From: an uncultured Bacteroidales bacterium
GTDB taxonomy: Bacteria; Bacteroidota; Bacteroidia; Bacteroidales; Paludibacteraceae
Reading direction: 5' to 3'
NCBI GenBank assembly: GCA_937911235.1
Contig: CALDPN010000131.1
Coordinates: 1-43,795, forward strand
Length of the DNA stretch: 43,795 nucleotides
A model generated the notes under the pieces. That model worked only from the letters and a program-made list of their open reading frames with translations, ran no database searches and was not told the DNA's origin. A program made the position numbers and the translations under genes. Numbering within the stretch: the stretch's first letter is position 1; every line of letters starts with the position of its first letter. This document shows, piece by piece, positions 25,942 to 35,591 of this stretch.

Positions 25942-27258
25942 ATGAAAGTTTTAAAATTCGGCGGAACATCCGTAGGTTCTGCACAAAGAATGAAAGAAGT
26001 AGCTTCTTTAATTTGTGATGGTGATCAAAAAATAGTAGTGTTATCTGCAATGTCAGGTACCACCAATACTTTAGTTGAAATTGCTGACTACCTATATAAA
26101 AAGAATCCAGTTAGCGCCAACGAAGTTATCAACAAGATGGAGCAAAAGTATGCTGCTGTAGTAGAAGAACTTTATTCTAAAGACGAAACTAAAGCTGAAG
26201 CTAATGCTATATTAAAAGGTCACTTCGACTATCTTCGTAAGTTCACCCAAAATAATGTATTCCTATTGTTCGATGAAAAAATCATCCTAGCTCAAGGCGA
26301 ACTTATGTCTACCGCTATGGTAAATCTATATTTACAAGAAATAGGCGTTAAATCTGTCCTACTTCCTTCTTTAGATTTCATGCGTATCGACAAAAACAAC
26401 GAGCCAGACCTTGCATACATTCGCACAAATATAGCAAAATCTCTAGCTGTATTCCCTTCAGATACAGAAATCTACATTACACAAGGTTATATCTGTAGAA
26501 ATGCATACAACGAGATAGACAACCTACAACGTGGTGGTTCAGACTATACCGCTTCATTAATAGGTGCAGCAGTGAAAGCTTCTGAAATCCAAATTTGGAC
26601 AGACATTGACGGTATGCACAACAACGACCCTCGTTTCGTAGAAAACACTAAACCAGTGGCTACCCTACACTTCGAGGAAGCAGCAGAACTTGCATATTTC
26701 GGTGCTAAAATTCTTCACCCTACTTGCATTCTTCCTGCAAAACTTGAAAACATTCCAGTACGTCTGCTAAATACAATGGACCCTCAAGCTCCTGGTACAT
26801 TAATTTCTACCAAGCTTACTCCTAAAAAAATTGAGGCAGTGGCAGCAAAAGACAATATCACAGCTATTAAGATTAAATCTGGCCGTATGCTTCTTGCTCA
26901 CGGATTCTTAAGCAAAGTATTTGAATGCTTCGCTACACATAAAACATCTATAGATATGATTACTACATCTGAAGTAGGCGTATCAGTTACTATAGACAAC
27001 GACAAACACCTAGATGAAATCGTTGACGAACTAAAAACATTCGGCACTGTAACCGTAGAAAAAGATATGGTTATCATCTGCGTGGTTGGTGATATGGACT
27101 CAGAAAACGTTGGTTTCCAAGCAAAAATCGTTAATGCACTTAGAGAAATTCCAGTACGTATGATTTCTTACGGCGGTAGCAACTACAACGTTTCATTCCT
27201 TGTGAAAGCAGCAGACAAAAAACGTGCTCTAGAATCATTAAGTAAAGAATTATTTTAA
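25942..27258 (+). CDS. lysC: Monofunctional aspartate kinase
   Basis: LysC phosphorylates aspartate; placement with lysA assigns it to the lysine/diaminopimelate branch. The 438-residue protein has KFGGTSVGS at the N terminus, the QRGGSDYTAS motif near 205 and C-terminal ACT domains (about 300-438), so lysine feedback is likely. The open frame begins at GTG 25918, but the promoter overlaps it, so ATG 25942 is used. The first ten codons are almost identical at the DNA level to those of thrA. Confidence 0.95.
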   Translation: MKVLKFGGTSVGSAQRMKEVASLICDGDQKIVVLSAMSGTTNTLVEIADYLYKKNPVSANEVINKMEQKYAAVVEELYSKDETKAEANAILKGHFDYLRKFTQNNVFLLFDEKIILAQGELMSTAMVNLYLQEIGVKSVLLPSLDFMRIDKNNEPDLAYIRTNIAKSLAVFPSDTEIYITQGYICRNAYNEIDNLQRGGSDYTASLIGAAVKASEIQIWTDIDGMHNNDPRFVENTKPVATLHFEEAAELAYFGAKILHPTCILPAKLENIPVRLLNTMDPQAPGTLISTKLTPKKIEAVAAKDNITAIKIKSGRMLLAHGFLSKVFECFATHKTSIDMITTSEVGVSVTIDNDKHLDEIVDELKTFGTVTVEKDMVIICVVGDMDSENVGFQAKIVNALREIPVRMISYGGSNYNVSFLVKAADKKRALESLSKELF

Positions 27259-27267
27259 TTGATTATA

Positions 27268-28425
27268 ATGAAAGGAAATTTTCCGATAGAAAAATGGGGT
27301 AATTTAACTACCCCATTCTATTTTTACGATACTACCCTACTGAAAAATACTTTAGAGGCTATCAAAAAAGAAACCGATAAGTATAATTTCTGCCAACACT
27401 ATGCTATTAAGGCAAATGCAAACCCACGCATCCTTAAAACTATTGCTAGCTATGGCTTTGGTGCCGACTGTGTAAGCGGTGGCGAAGTAAGAGCTGCACT
27501 AGAAGCAGGTTTCCCTGCAGATAAAGTGGTATTTGCTGGCGTTGGTAAAGCAGATTGGGAAATAAATTTAGCACTTGATGCAGATATTTTCTGTTTCAAT
27601 GTGGAATCTCTTGCCGAACTATACATTATTAACGAATTAGCTATTGCTAAAGACAAAAAAGCAAGAGTAGAATTTAGAGTAAATCCAAATGTGGATGCGC
27701 ACACACACGCAAAAATCACAACAGGTCTTTCTGAAAACAAATTTGGTATCAACATTAGCCAAATTTCAGACGTTATTAAAGAAGCAAAAACACTTTCTAA
27801 TATAGAAGTTGTTGGTCTTCACTTCCATATCGGCTCTCAAATCACTGATATGAGTGCTTTTAAAGACCTTTGTATTAGAACAAACGAACTTCAAGACGAA
27901 CTAGAAGCAGAAGGTATCACCTTCCCTAACATGAACTTTGGCGGTGGCTTAGGTATTGACTACCACCACCCAAACCACATTAATATACCAGATTTTGAAA
28001 ACTACTTTGCAGTATTCCACCGCCTTGTAAACCGCAGAGAAGGTCAAAATATCCACTTCGAGCTTGGTAGAGCCGTGGTTGGTCAATGTGGTAACCTTAT
28101 TAGCCGCGTACTTTATGTAAAAGAAGGTGAAGTTAAACGTTTTGCTATTCTTGACGCTGGTTTCACCGAACTTATTCGCCCTGCTATGTACGATGCTTAC
28201 CACAGAATAGAAAACCTAAGCAGCAACGACGCAGAAAAAGAATACGATGTGGTTGGTCCTATTTGTGAATCATCAGACGTATTTGGCAAAAACGTGATGC
28301 TAAACGAAGTGAAACGTGGCGACATCATAGCACTACGTTCTGCTGGTGCATACGGCGAGGTTATGAGTTCACAATACAACCTAAGAAATCTTCCAAATAG
28401 TTATTTCTCAGAAGACTTTGAATAA
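27268..28425 (+). CDS. lysA: Diaminopimelate decarboxylase
   Basis: LysA makes lysine from meso-diaminopimelate with PLP. The PLP lysine is Lys48 in YAIKANANP. HFHIGSQ and the glycine-rich FGGGLGID bind the cofactor phosphate. The C-terminal CESSDVF and GAYGEVMSSQYN supply the dimer active-site residues. The 385-residue length is typical of the Bacteroidota form. I chose ATG 27268 over a TTG at 27259 that directly follows the lysC stop. Confidence 0.95.
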   Translation: MKGNFPIEKWGNLTTPFYFYDTTLLKNTLEAIKKETDKYNFCQHYAIKANANPRILKTIASYGFGADCVSGGEVRAALEAGFPADKVVFAGVGKADWEINLALDADIFCFNVESLAELYIINELAIAKDKKARVEFRVNPNVDAHTHAKITTGLSENKFGINISQISDVIKEAKTLSNIEVVGLHFHIGSQITDMSAFKDLCIRTNELQDELEAEGITFPNMNFGGGLGIDYHHPNHINIPDFENYFAVFHRLVNRREGQNIHFELGRAVVGQCGNLISRVLYVKEGEVKRFAILDAGFTELIRPAMYDAYHRIENLSSNDAEKEYDVVGPICESSDVFGKNVMLNEVKRGDIIALRSAGAYGEVMSSQYNLRNLPNSYFSEDFE

Positions 28426-28428
28426 AAA

Positions 28429-29595
28429 ATGTTAGATACCCTTTTAAATACATTCTCTACTGCCGAACTTATTTGTTTGGCAGTAGTGTTTTTAAGCCTT
28501 TTAATACAACTTTATTATTACCTACGTTTCTACACTGCTGTTTTTAGAAACAAACGCAGAATAAAGAAAGGTAAAATAAAACTTTTGGATACACTTCCAG
28601 AAGTGTCTGTGATTATTTGTGCACGAAACGAAGAAGAAAACCTAAAGAAACATCTTCCTAGCGTGCTAAAACAAAATTACCCAAATTATGAGGTAATTGT
28701 GATAAACGACCGTTCTTTCGACAATACAGAAACAGTATTAGAACAGCTTAAAAAGGAGTACCCACACCTTAAAACTAGCTTCGTGCCACACGATGCAAAG
28801 TACATTGACTCTAAGAAAATAGCCGTTATACTTGGTGTAAAAGCAGCTAAAAACGATATTCTTGTATTTACCGATGCCGACTGCGAAATAGTTTCAGACA
28901 AATGGCTTGAAAATATGGTGAGAAGTTTCTCTCAAGGCACACAAATAGTGCTTGGCTATGGAGCTTACAACAAAAACAAAAGTTTTGCAAACTTCGCACA
29001 AGTATTCGACACTTTATTTATAGGTATTCAATACCTAAACTACGCCATTGCGGGTTACCCATATATGGGTGTGGGCAGAAATATGGCATATAGAAAAAGT
29101 TTCTTCGAGAGTTCAAAAGGCTTTTCTAAGCATTTAGATATACAATCTGGCGACGACGACCTATTTGTAAACGACTTTGCAAGCAGAAAAAACACTGCTG
29201 TTTGCGTTAGCCCAGAGAGCATTACCACATCGGAAGAAAAGAAAACTTTCTCTGCTTTCCTTGCACAAAAAGAACGCCACCTTTCTACCTCTAGCAGATA
29301 CAAATTCTCTTCTAAATTTATTTTAGGCACAGAACTAGGTAGCCGTTTCTTGTTTTACCTTGGCGTACTACTTACTTGTGTACTACAAATGCCATACTGG
29401 TATTTCATAGCACCAGGTGCATTCTTGCTTAGATACATTGTTCAATACATTATCATCAACCTAAACGCAAAAGAATTTGGCGAGAGAAAATATTTCTATG
29501 GCATAGGTTTGCTAGACATTTTACTACCCCTTATCAACCTTTACCTATACATAGTAGCCTACTTCCGTCCAAAAGCCCACTATAAGTGGAAGTAA
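28429..29595 (+). CDS. Membrane-bound family 2 glycosyltransferase
   Basis: This 388-residue protein has one N-terminal membrane helix (about 12-34), a GT-A domain and two or three C-terminal helices (about 310-380). GT2 motifs are visible: VSVIICARNEEENL at the start of the domain, NDRSFDNT, the DAD metal site at 149-151, GDDDLF and QKERH in the position of the QxxRW-type motif. The acceptor and sugar donor are unknown. It follows lysA by 3 nt, which suggests co-transcription rather than a shared pathway. Confidence 0.85.
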   Translation: MLDTLLNTFSTAELICLAVVFLSLLIQLYYYLRFYTAVFRNKRRIKKGKIKLLDTLPEVSVIICARNEEENLKKHLPSVLKQNYPNYEVIVINDRSFDNTETVLEQLKKEYPHLKTSFVPHDAKYIDSKKIAVILGVKAAKNDILVFTDADCEIVSDKWLENMVRSFSQGTQIVLGYGAYNKNKSFANFAQVFDTLFIGIQYLNYAIAGYPYMGVGRNMAYRKSFFESSKGFSKHLDIQSGDDDLFVNDFASRKNTAVCVSPESITTSEEKKTFSAFLAQKERHLSTSSRYKFSSKFILGTELGSRFLFYLGVLLTCVLQMPYWYFIAPGAFLLRYIVQYIIINLNAKEFGERKYFYGIGLLDILLPLINLYLYIVAYFRPKAHYKWK

Positions 29596-29609
29596 GTTCG
29601 TTATTTTTA

Positions 29610-29641
29610 TTTGCAATATTATTATAATATTTGTACCTTTG
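29610..29641 (+). promoter_or_regulatory. Promoter of the bamD-recN operon
   Basis: TTTG at 29610-29613 and TACCTTTG at 29634-29641 are separated by exactly 20 nt, a textbook Bacteroidota promoter. The expected start site (about 29645) is only a few nt before the bamD ATG at 29649, so the mRNA may be almost leaderless. Confidence 0.8.
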
Positions 29642-29648
29642 CACCCTA

Positions 29649-30488
29649 ATGAATAAATTATTGTACATATTATGCCTTTTTGTGTTCTCTTGCCAAATTT
29701 GTATGGCAAAGATTGATAGCAAGCAGTACAAGCTTATTAGAAAGAGCACAGATAACAACGCAAAGTATGAATTCGCCTTAATGTGCTTTGAGGAAGGTGA
29801 TTACAAGAAAACTATCACTCTTTTAGAAGATATTTCTAATGCATATAAAGGGACTGAAAGATCTGAAAATATTCTATATCTTCTATCTACAAGTCACTTT
29901 AGAAAGAAAGAATACATAGCAGCAGGTCATCATTACAACACATACGTGAATACTTACCTAAGAGGAAGTCACTACACAGAATGTATGTTTATGCTTGCGT
30001 ATTCTTATTATCATCAATCGCCAGAGGCAGAACTTGACCAAACTGCCACTGTGAAGGCAATTGAACGCTTTCAAATTTTTATTGAAGCATTTCCATACAA
30101 TGAGCAAACCCCTAGAGCAAAAGAGCTTCAAGCAGAAATGTATGAAAAACTTGCTTTAAGAGACCTTAAAAACGCAAAATTGTACTATAACTTAGGAAAT
30201 TATAGAGGCAACAACTATAGAGCTGCTGTGGTAACCGCTCAAAATGCCATAAACGATTATCCTAATTCTGAGTACAAAGAAGAATATTCTATTATTATAG
30301 TGCGTTCTAAGTACAAAGAAGCTATAAATAGTGTGCTTGAAAAACTGCAACAACGTAGCGAAGATGCACTAGACGAATGTTATTATTTCAATCAAGAATA
30401 TCCTGAAAGCGAGTACAAAAAAGAGGTTGAAAAGATTGCTGCCCACCTAAAACGTGTACTTGCACAATTTGAAAACACTGAAGATTAA
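29649..30488 (+). CDS. bamD: Outer membrane assembly lipoprotein BamD
   Basis: BamD is a TPR lipoprotein of the BAM complex that inserts outer-membrane beta-barrels. The 279-residue protein has a lipoprotein-type signal (LFVFSC, Cys15) and TPR repeats, with characteristic segments such as RFQIFIEAFPYNEQTPRA and the YYNLGNYRGNNYRAAV repeat. The frame extends to a TTG at 29631, but that lies inside the promoter. Leading the rpoZ-coaBC-porD-recN set is the usual Bacteroidota arrangement and supports the call. Confidence 0.9.
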   Translation: MNKLLYILCLFVFSCQICMAKIDSKQYKLIRKSTDNNAKYEFALMCFEEGDYKKTITLLEDISNAYKGTERSENILYLLSTSHFRKKEYIAAGHHYNTYVNTYLRGSHYTECMFMLAYSYYHQSPEAELDQTATVKAIERFQIFIEAFPYNEQTPRAKELQAEMYEKLALRDLKNAKLYYNLGNYRGNNYRAAVVTAQNAINDYPNSEYKEEYSIIIVRSKYKEAINSVLEKLQQRSEDALDECYYFNQEYPESEYKKEVEKIAAHLKRVLAQFENTED

Positions 30489-30510
30489 CCAAATTTATAT
30501 ATAAATTAAG

Positions 30511-30834
30511 ATGGATTACAAAAAATCAAACGCTCCAACAAACACTGTTACACGTGATGTAAACAGCCTTTGCGAAAACACAGGTAATGTATATGAAACT
30601 GTTGCTATCATTGGTAAACGTGCAAACCAAATTGGTGTAGAAATTAAAGACGAGTTAAAACGTAAACTAGAAGAATTCTCTAGCAACAATGTTGACAACT
30701 TAGAAGAAGTATTTGAAAATCGCGAACAAATCGAAATTTCTAAATACTATGAACGTCTTCCAAAACCAGTACTTCTTGCAACACAAGAATACATCGAAGA
30801 CAAAACATATTTTCGCAATCCAAACAAAAAATAA
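30511..30834 (+). CDS. rpoZ: RNA polymerase omega subunit
   Basis: This is a 107-residue Bacteroidota-type omega. The conserved core NVYETVAIIGKRANQI is at about 28-43, followed by a charged helix. Omega helps assemble and stabilise the beta' subunit. The gene lies between bamD and coaBC; its stop codon is in the same frame as coaBC, 9 nt before the coaBC start. Confidence 0.92.
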   Translation: MDYKKSNAPTNTVTRDVNSLCENTGNVYETVAIIGKRANQIGVEIKDELKRKLEEFSSNNVDNLEEVFENREQIEISKYYERLPKPVLLATQEYIEDKTYFRNPNKK

Positions 30835-30843
30835 TTTACTTTT

Positions 30844-32034
30844 TTGCAAGGTAAACACATACTTATAGGGGTAACGGGAGGTATAGCTGCGTATAAAACA
30901 GCTTACCTCATTCGTGACTTGGTAAAACGTGGTGCTGAAGTAAAGGTTATTATGACCGAAAAAGCAAAAGCGTTTATCACGCCACTTACTCTTGCTACAC
31001 TTTCTAAAAACCCAATCCTTGTAGATTTCTTCGATCCAACAAACGGTGCGTGGAATAGCCACGTATCATTGGGTCTTTGGGCAGATGCTTATATTATAGC
31101 ACCTGCCACTGCAAATACCATAGCAAAAATGGCTCATGGCATTGCAGACAATCTACTTACCACTGCATATCTTTCTGCTCGTTGTCCTATCTTCGTGGCT
31201 CCAGCCATGGATTTGGATATGTATGCCCACCCTACCACACAAGAAAACATTTCATACCTAAAAGGTAAAGGTGTGAATATTATCGACGCAGGCTCAGGCT
31301 TTTTAGCGAGCGGACTTGAAGGCAAAGGCAGAATGGCAGAACCAGAAGAAATTTCAAACTTTGTGGCAGATTATTTCTCTGCTTCAAAAGATTTGGCTGG
31401 CAAAAAAGTTCTTATTACAGCGGGTCCTACATACGAAAAAATAGACCCTGTGCGTTTTATTGGCAATCATTCTACTGGCAAAATGGGATATGCCCTAGCA
31501 GAAGAGTGCGCAGCACGTGGTGCAAAGGTTTCACTTGTGAGTGGTCCTGTGCAAATAAAAGCAAAACACCCTAATATCAACACTATTAGCGTGACATCGG
31601 CAGAAGAAATGTATAATGCTGCAAATGCAGAATTTGAAGACTCAAATATCTGTATTCTTTGCGCAGCTGTGGCAGACTTTAAGCCAGAAACTCAAGCCGA
31701 TGAAAAGATTAAACGCGAAAAAGACGATTTAATCATTAGACTTAAGCCTACACAAGACATTGCTGCAAGTTTGGGTGCAAAAAAACGCGAAGACCAAATT
31801 ATGGTGGGCTTTGCGCTTGAAACAAACAACGAAGCAGAAAATGCTCAAGGCAAACTTGTAAGAAAAAATCTAGATTTTATTGTACTAAACTCTCTAAAAG
31901 ATGCTAACGCATGTTTTGGCTACGACACCAATAAAATCACAATTATAGAAAAAGACGGCACCACTAAAGCCTTCGAACTAAAATCTAAAACAGAAGTAGC
32001 AAAAGATATTATAGACAATATATGCAAAGCATAA
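30844..32034 (+). CDS. coaBC: Bifunctional phosphopantothenoylcysteine decarboxylase / synthetase
   Basis: CoaBC joins cysteine to phosphopantothenate and decarboxylates the product in coenzyme A synthesis. The flavin-dependent CoaC domain (about 1-180) starts GVTGGIAAYK and keeps His73. The CoaB domain begins near AGPTYEKIDPVR with GNHSTGKMG. Two decarboxylase signatures differ from E. coli: PAMN is PAMD (Asp123), and the LACG cysteine is LASG (Ser156). The start must be the TTG at 30844: an in-frame stop lies only 12 nt upstream, and no ATG precedes the conserved residues. It overlaps the next gene by 13 nt. Confidence 0.93.
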   Translation: MQGKHILIGVTGGIAAYKTAYLIRDLVKRGAEVKVIMTEKAKAFITPLTLATLSKNPILVDFFDPTNGAWNSHVSLGLWADAYIIAPATANTIAKMAHGIADNLLTTAYLSARCPIFVAPAMDLDMYAHPTTQENISYLKGKGVNIIDAGSGFLASGLEGKGRMAEPEEISNFVADYFSASKDLAGKKVLITAGPTYEKIDPVRFIGNHSTGKMGYALAEECAARGAKVSLVSGPVQIKAKHPNINTISVTSAEEMYNAANAEFEDSNICILCAAVADFKPETQADEKIKREKDDLIIRLKPTQDIAASLGAKKREDQIMVGFALETNNEAENAQGKLVRKNLDFIVLNSLKDANACFGYDTNKITIIEKDGTTKAFELKSKTEVAKDIIDNICKA

Positions 32035-32927
32035 AAAAAATATTATCTACTCTACTCTTATTCATCTGCTTTATTACATTAGCATTTGCAGGCGAACTGA
32101 ATTGCAAAGTGACTGTCAATTCAGACCAAATTGCTGGTACTAGCAAATCTATCTTCACTACGCTTGAAAAATCGATTACAGAATTTGTAAACGAAAGACA
32201 ATGGACCGACCACGAATATGCTGTGGAAGAACGCATAGAGTGTAGCATGATGATACTCGTAAACAACTACAACAATGGCTCTTTTAGTTGTAACATACAG
32301 GTGAATGCAAACAGACCTGTATATGGCACAAACTACAAAAGCCCTGTTTATAGTTTCAACGATGCACATTTTGCATTTAACTATAACGAAAACGATGCTT
32401 TAAACTTCGACGAGAACTCTTTCTCCGACAACCTTACTGCAGTGCTAGCATATTATGCTTATATGATAATTGCTTCCGACCTTGATACTTTTTCTCCTCT
32501 AGGTGGCACTAGCATCTACAAAAAGGCTGAAAGCATTGTAAATCAGGCACAAAGCACAAACGAAAATGGCTGGAGAGCATTTGAAGATAGTGGCAACAGA
32601 TACGCTGTAATAAGCAACATCTTAGACGATGCTCTTACTGAATATAGAAAATATCTATACACATATCACAGACTAGGACTAGACGAAATGTCTATTGCTG
32701 CAGCAAAAAGTAGAACTACTATTACCGAAGGACTTAAAACTTTAAAAACCGTATACAAAAATCATCCTTCTTCTAGTGTGGTGTTAACACCATTTTTAGA
32801 AGCAAAACTTGATGAAATTATAAATATCTACTCTAAGGGTAGCAACGAAGAGTGTAATACAGCATACGATGTGCTTAGCTATATTATACCTACTTCACAA
32901 CACCGCTTTAATTCTTTAAAGAAATAA
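32022..32927 (+). CDS. DUF4835 / PorD-like protein
   Basis: This 301-residue exported protein has a signal peptide (about 1-23, ending AFAGEL). It matches the DUF4835 family as I remember it: a Bacteroidota-restricted protein always near coaBC and recN, named PorD and linked to type IX secretion. Characteristic blocks are NCKVTVNSDQIAG near the start and YAYMIIASDLDTFSPLGGT in the middle. It probably acts in the periplasm. It overlaps coaBC by 13 nt. The two LRR proteins with type IX-like tails are possible clients. Confidence 0.8.
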   Translation: MQSIKKILSTLLLFICFITLAFAGELNCKVTVNSDQIAGTSKSIFTTLEKSITEFVNERQWTDHEYAVEERIECSMMILVNNYNNGSFSCNIQVNANRPVYGTNYKSPVYSFNDAHFAFNYNENDALNFDENSFSDNLTAVLAYYAYMIIASDLDTFSPLGGTSIYKKAESIVNQAQSTNENGWRAFEDSGNRYAVISNILDDALTEYRKYLYTYHRLGLDEMSIAAAKSRTTITEGLKTLKTVYKNHPSSSVVLTPFLEAKLDEIINIYSKGSNEECNTAYDVLSYIIPTSQHRFNSLKK

Positions 32928-32931
32928 TTTT

Positions 32932-34581
32932 ATGCTTAATTCCTTACACATAGAAAACTATGTACTTATCAAAAAACTAGACCTAAACTTCGAGTCTGGT
33001 TTCTCTGTTATCACTGGTCAAACTGGTGCCGGTAAATCGATTCTTTTAGGAGCTTTAAATTTGGTATTGGGCGCACGTGCCGACCTTAAAAGCATTAAAG
33101 AAGGTGCTGAAAAATGCATCATCGAGGCTGTTTTTGATATTGCAAACTACGATATCAAAGACTTTTTTGAAGAAAACGACCTTGATTATAGCACAGAATG
33201 TATATTACGCAGAGAGGTGTCTGCCTCTGGTAAATCTAGACTTTTTATAAACGACACTCCTGTTAATGCTTCTATTTTAAGAACACTAGCAGAAGGGCTT
33301 ATAGACATTCACTCTCAACACGAAAATCTGCTTTTAAGAGATAATAATTTTCAACTTGGAGTGCTAGACATCACTGCTAAAAACCAAGAATTATTAGACA
33401 ATTATAAAAACCTATATAAATCTCATCTTCAAATTTCTAAAACCATAGAAACACTTGAAGAAGAACTTTCAAAAGGCAAAGAAGAACTTGATTATCTTCA
33501 GTTTCAATATAATCAACTACAGGAGAGCAAACTTGTAGAGGGCGAAGATACAGATATTGAAACAGAACTAACTATTCTAGAACACGCCAACGATATTAAA
33601 CAAGCACTTTTAGAATCTGAAAACGCGCTTTCTACAGACTCTGGTGTGCTAGAAATGCTAAAACAAATAGAAAACACACTTTCTTCTGTGTCTAGATATT
33701 CTACTTACTGTGAAGAACTTGTGAGCAGAATTTCCTCATGCACTATTGAACTAAAAGATATTGCTTCTGAACTCTATAGCGAAGGTGAAAAAGTAGATTC
33801 AGACCCTGAAAGACTAGAATACCTTACCGAAAGAAGAGATCTTATTTATTCTCTTTGCCAAAAACACAGAGTGAAAACTGTGGCAGAACTAATTGAAATA
33901 AGAGAAGAACTAGAAAAGAAAATCTCTCTTATTGATAATTCTGATGAGGAAATAGAGAAACTGAAAAAAGAGCGTGATGCTATCTACAAAGACCTACTAG
34001 CAGAAGCCGATAAGATTTCTACAAGAAGAAAAGCACAAGCTATAGAGGTAGAAAATTCACTTATTGAGCAACTTGCTGCTCTAGGCATGCCAAACTGCGA
34101 GGTGAAATTCCAAATAGACGCGCACATTGCTCCTACCACATCTGGTATGGATAAGGTAGCATTATTATTCTCTTCAAATAAAAATAAATCACCTCAGCCA
34201 ATAGACAAAACTGCCTCTGGTGGTGAAATATCTAGGGTAATGCTTTGCTTAAAATATTTACTTGCTCAAAGCAGTAGCCTACCTACTCTAATATTCGACG
34301 AAATAGACACAGGTATTTCTGGAGAAGCAGCAGACCTTACTGCAAAAATGCTTAAGAAAATGAGTGCCAACGTGCAAATTATTTCTATTAGCCACCTACC
34401 TCAGATAGCAGCTAAGGCTAGCACACAATATTTTGTAGAAAAATCTGGAGAGAGTGAAACTACTGTAACTAAACTAACAGAAGAAGAAAGGGTGACAGCT
34501 ATAGCGCGCATGCTTAGCGGTAGTACACTAAGCGATGCTGCTATTAAGAATGCTCAGGCTTTACTTAGCGAAGAAAGTTGA
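32932..34581 (+). CDS. recN: DNA repair protein RecN
   Basis: RecN is an SMC-like ATPase in double-strand break repair. The 549-residue protein has Walker A GQTGAGKS at 29-36, a long central coiled coil (about 150-380), the ABC signature SGGEISRVML and Walker B LIFDEIDTGISG. Length is normal. Its last 28 nt overlap the end of the convergent glycosyltransferase gene, with no terminator between them. Confidence 0.96.
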   Translation: MLNSLHIENYVLIKKLDLNFESGFSVITGQTGAGKSILLGALNLVLGARADLKSIKEGAEKCIIEAVFDIANYDIKDFFEENDLDYSTECILRREVSASGKSRLFINDTPVNASILRTLAEGLIDIHSQHENLLLRDNNFQLGVLDITAKNQELLDNYKNLYKSHLQISKTIETLEEELSKGKEELDYLQFQYNQLQESKLVEGEDTDIETELTILEHANDIKQALLESENALSTDSGVLEMLKQIENTLSSVSRYSTYCEELVSRISSCTIELKDIASELYSEGEKVDSDPERLEYLTERRDLIYSLCQKHRVKTVAELIEIREELEKKISLIDNSDEEIEKLKKERDAIYKDLLAEADKISTRRKAQAIEVENSLIEQLAALGMPNCEVKFQIDAHIAPTTSGMDKVALLFSSNKNKSPQPIDKTASGGEISRVMLCLKYLLAQSSSLPTLIFDEIDTGISGEAADLTAKMLKKMSANVQIISISHLPQIAAKASTQYFVEKSGESETTVTKLTEEERVTAIARMLSGSTLSDAAIKNAQALLSEES

Positions 34582-35591
34582 GAAAATCTCTTCTTTCTAA
34601 GCAAATAATAAGCCATTAATATACTTCCGTTATACACTACATTTGGTATTGTATAGCGGATTGTTTTTATCATATTTTCTTTTCTTTGGGCCTTTACCTT
34701 GCCTTTATATTTGTAAAATGCAAATCTTGCTTTTACCACCGCCCACGCTTGTTTTGGTTTAAGAGAAACCAAATATACAAGTGCTGCAAGATAGTCTAAG
34801 AAGAATCTTATTATAGCAAGTGGAATAAGTCTTGGAGTGTTTAGGTTTTTGTATATCATCAACATATTATTTCTGAAGTTGTAATATGTTTTTTTAGGAT
34901 TTGACTGATTGAGTGTGCCACCTCCTAAATGATATACCACAGATGTTGGAATATAAAATACCTTTCTACCTCTTGCATTTACCCTCCAGCAGAAGTCTAT
35001 TTCTTCTTGATGTGTAAAGAAATTTTCGTCTAAACCACCATAATCAATAAAATCTACACGGCGCACCATCATACATGCTCCTGAAGCCCAGAATATTTGT
35101 CGTATATCGTTGTATTGACCTTTATCTTCTTCTATGGAAGTAAATATTCTGCCTCGGCAAAATGGATAACCAAATTTGTCTAAAAATCCACCAGCACCAC
35201 CTGCGTATTCAAACTTGGTTTTATCCTTGTATTGAAGTATTTTAGGCTGAACTGCTATTACATTTTGATGTTCTTCCATGTAGTTTAGCATAGGTTGAAT
35301 CCAGTTTGGAGTAACCTCAACATCCGAATTTAGAAGAATCACGTATGGTGTCTCTACCCTACCTATACTAATATTATACCCTTCAGCGAAACCATAGTTA
35401 CTGTGTAATTCTATAACCTTAATGGCTGAGTATGTTTCCTTTAACCAACTAACAGAGTTGTCTGTAGAGGCATTATCTGCCACTATTATATCAGCAAGGT
35501 GTAAAGGAGTATTTTTAATTACAGAAGGTAAATATGTCTCTAAATGTTTCTGACCGTTATAATTTAATATAATTACACTAACCTTTTTCAT
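34554..35591 (-). CDS. Family 2 glycosyltransferase (rhamnosyltransferase-like)
   Basis: This 345-residue GT-A protein starts VSVIILNYNG, followed by ADNASTDNS and LLNSDVEVT (the metal-site region). It has the ASGACMMVRR and DENFFTHQEEIDFCWR motifs that mark the rhamnosyltransferase-like GT2 group. A hydrophobic segment near 260-280 suggests membrane association. The ATG at 35591 overlaps the acyltransferase stop (ATGA), supporting this start over upstream in-frame ATGs at 35600 and 35630. With the acyltransferase it suggests lipopolysaccharide or surface-glycan assembly. Confidence 0.87.
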   Translation of the reverse strand: MKKVSVIILNYNGQKHLETYLPSVIKNTPLHLADIIVADNASTDNSVSWLKETYSAIKVIELHSNYGFAEGYNISIGRVETPYVILLNSDVEVTPNWIQPMLNYMEEHQNVIAVQPKILQYKDKTKFEYAGGAGGFLDKFGYPFCRGRIFTSIEEDKGQYNDIRQIFWASGACMMVRRVDFIDYGGLDENFFTHQEEIDFCWRVNARGRKVFYIPTSVVYHLGGGTLNQSNPKKTYYNFRNNMLMIYKNLNTPRLIPLAIIRFFLDYLAALVYLVSLKPKQAWAVVKARFAFYKYKGKVKAQRKENMIKTIRYTIPNVVYNGSILMAYYLLRKKRFSQLSSLSKA

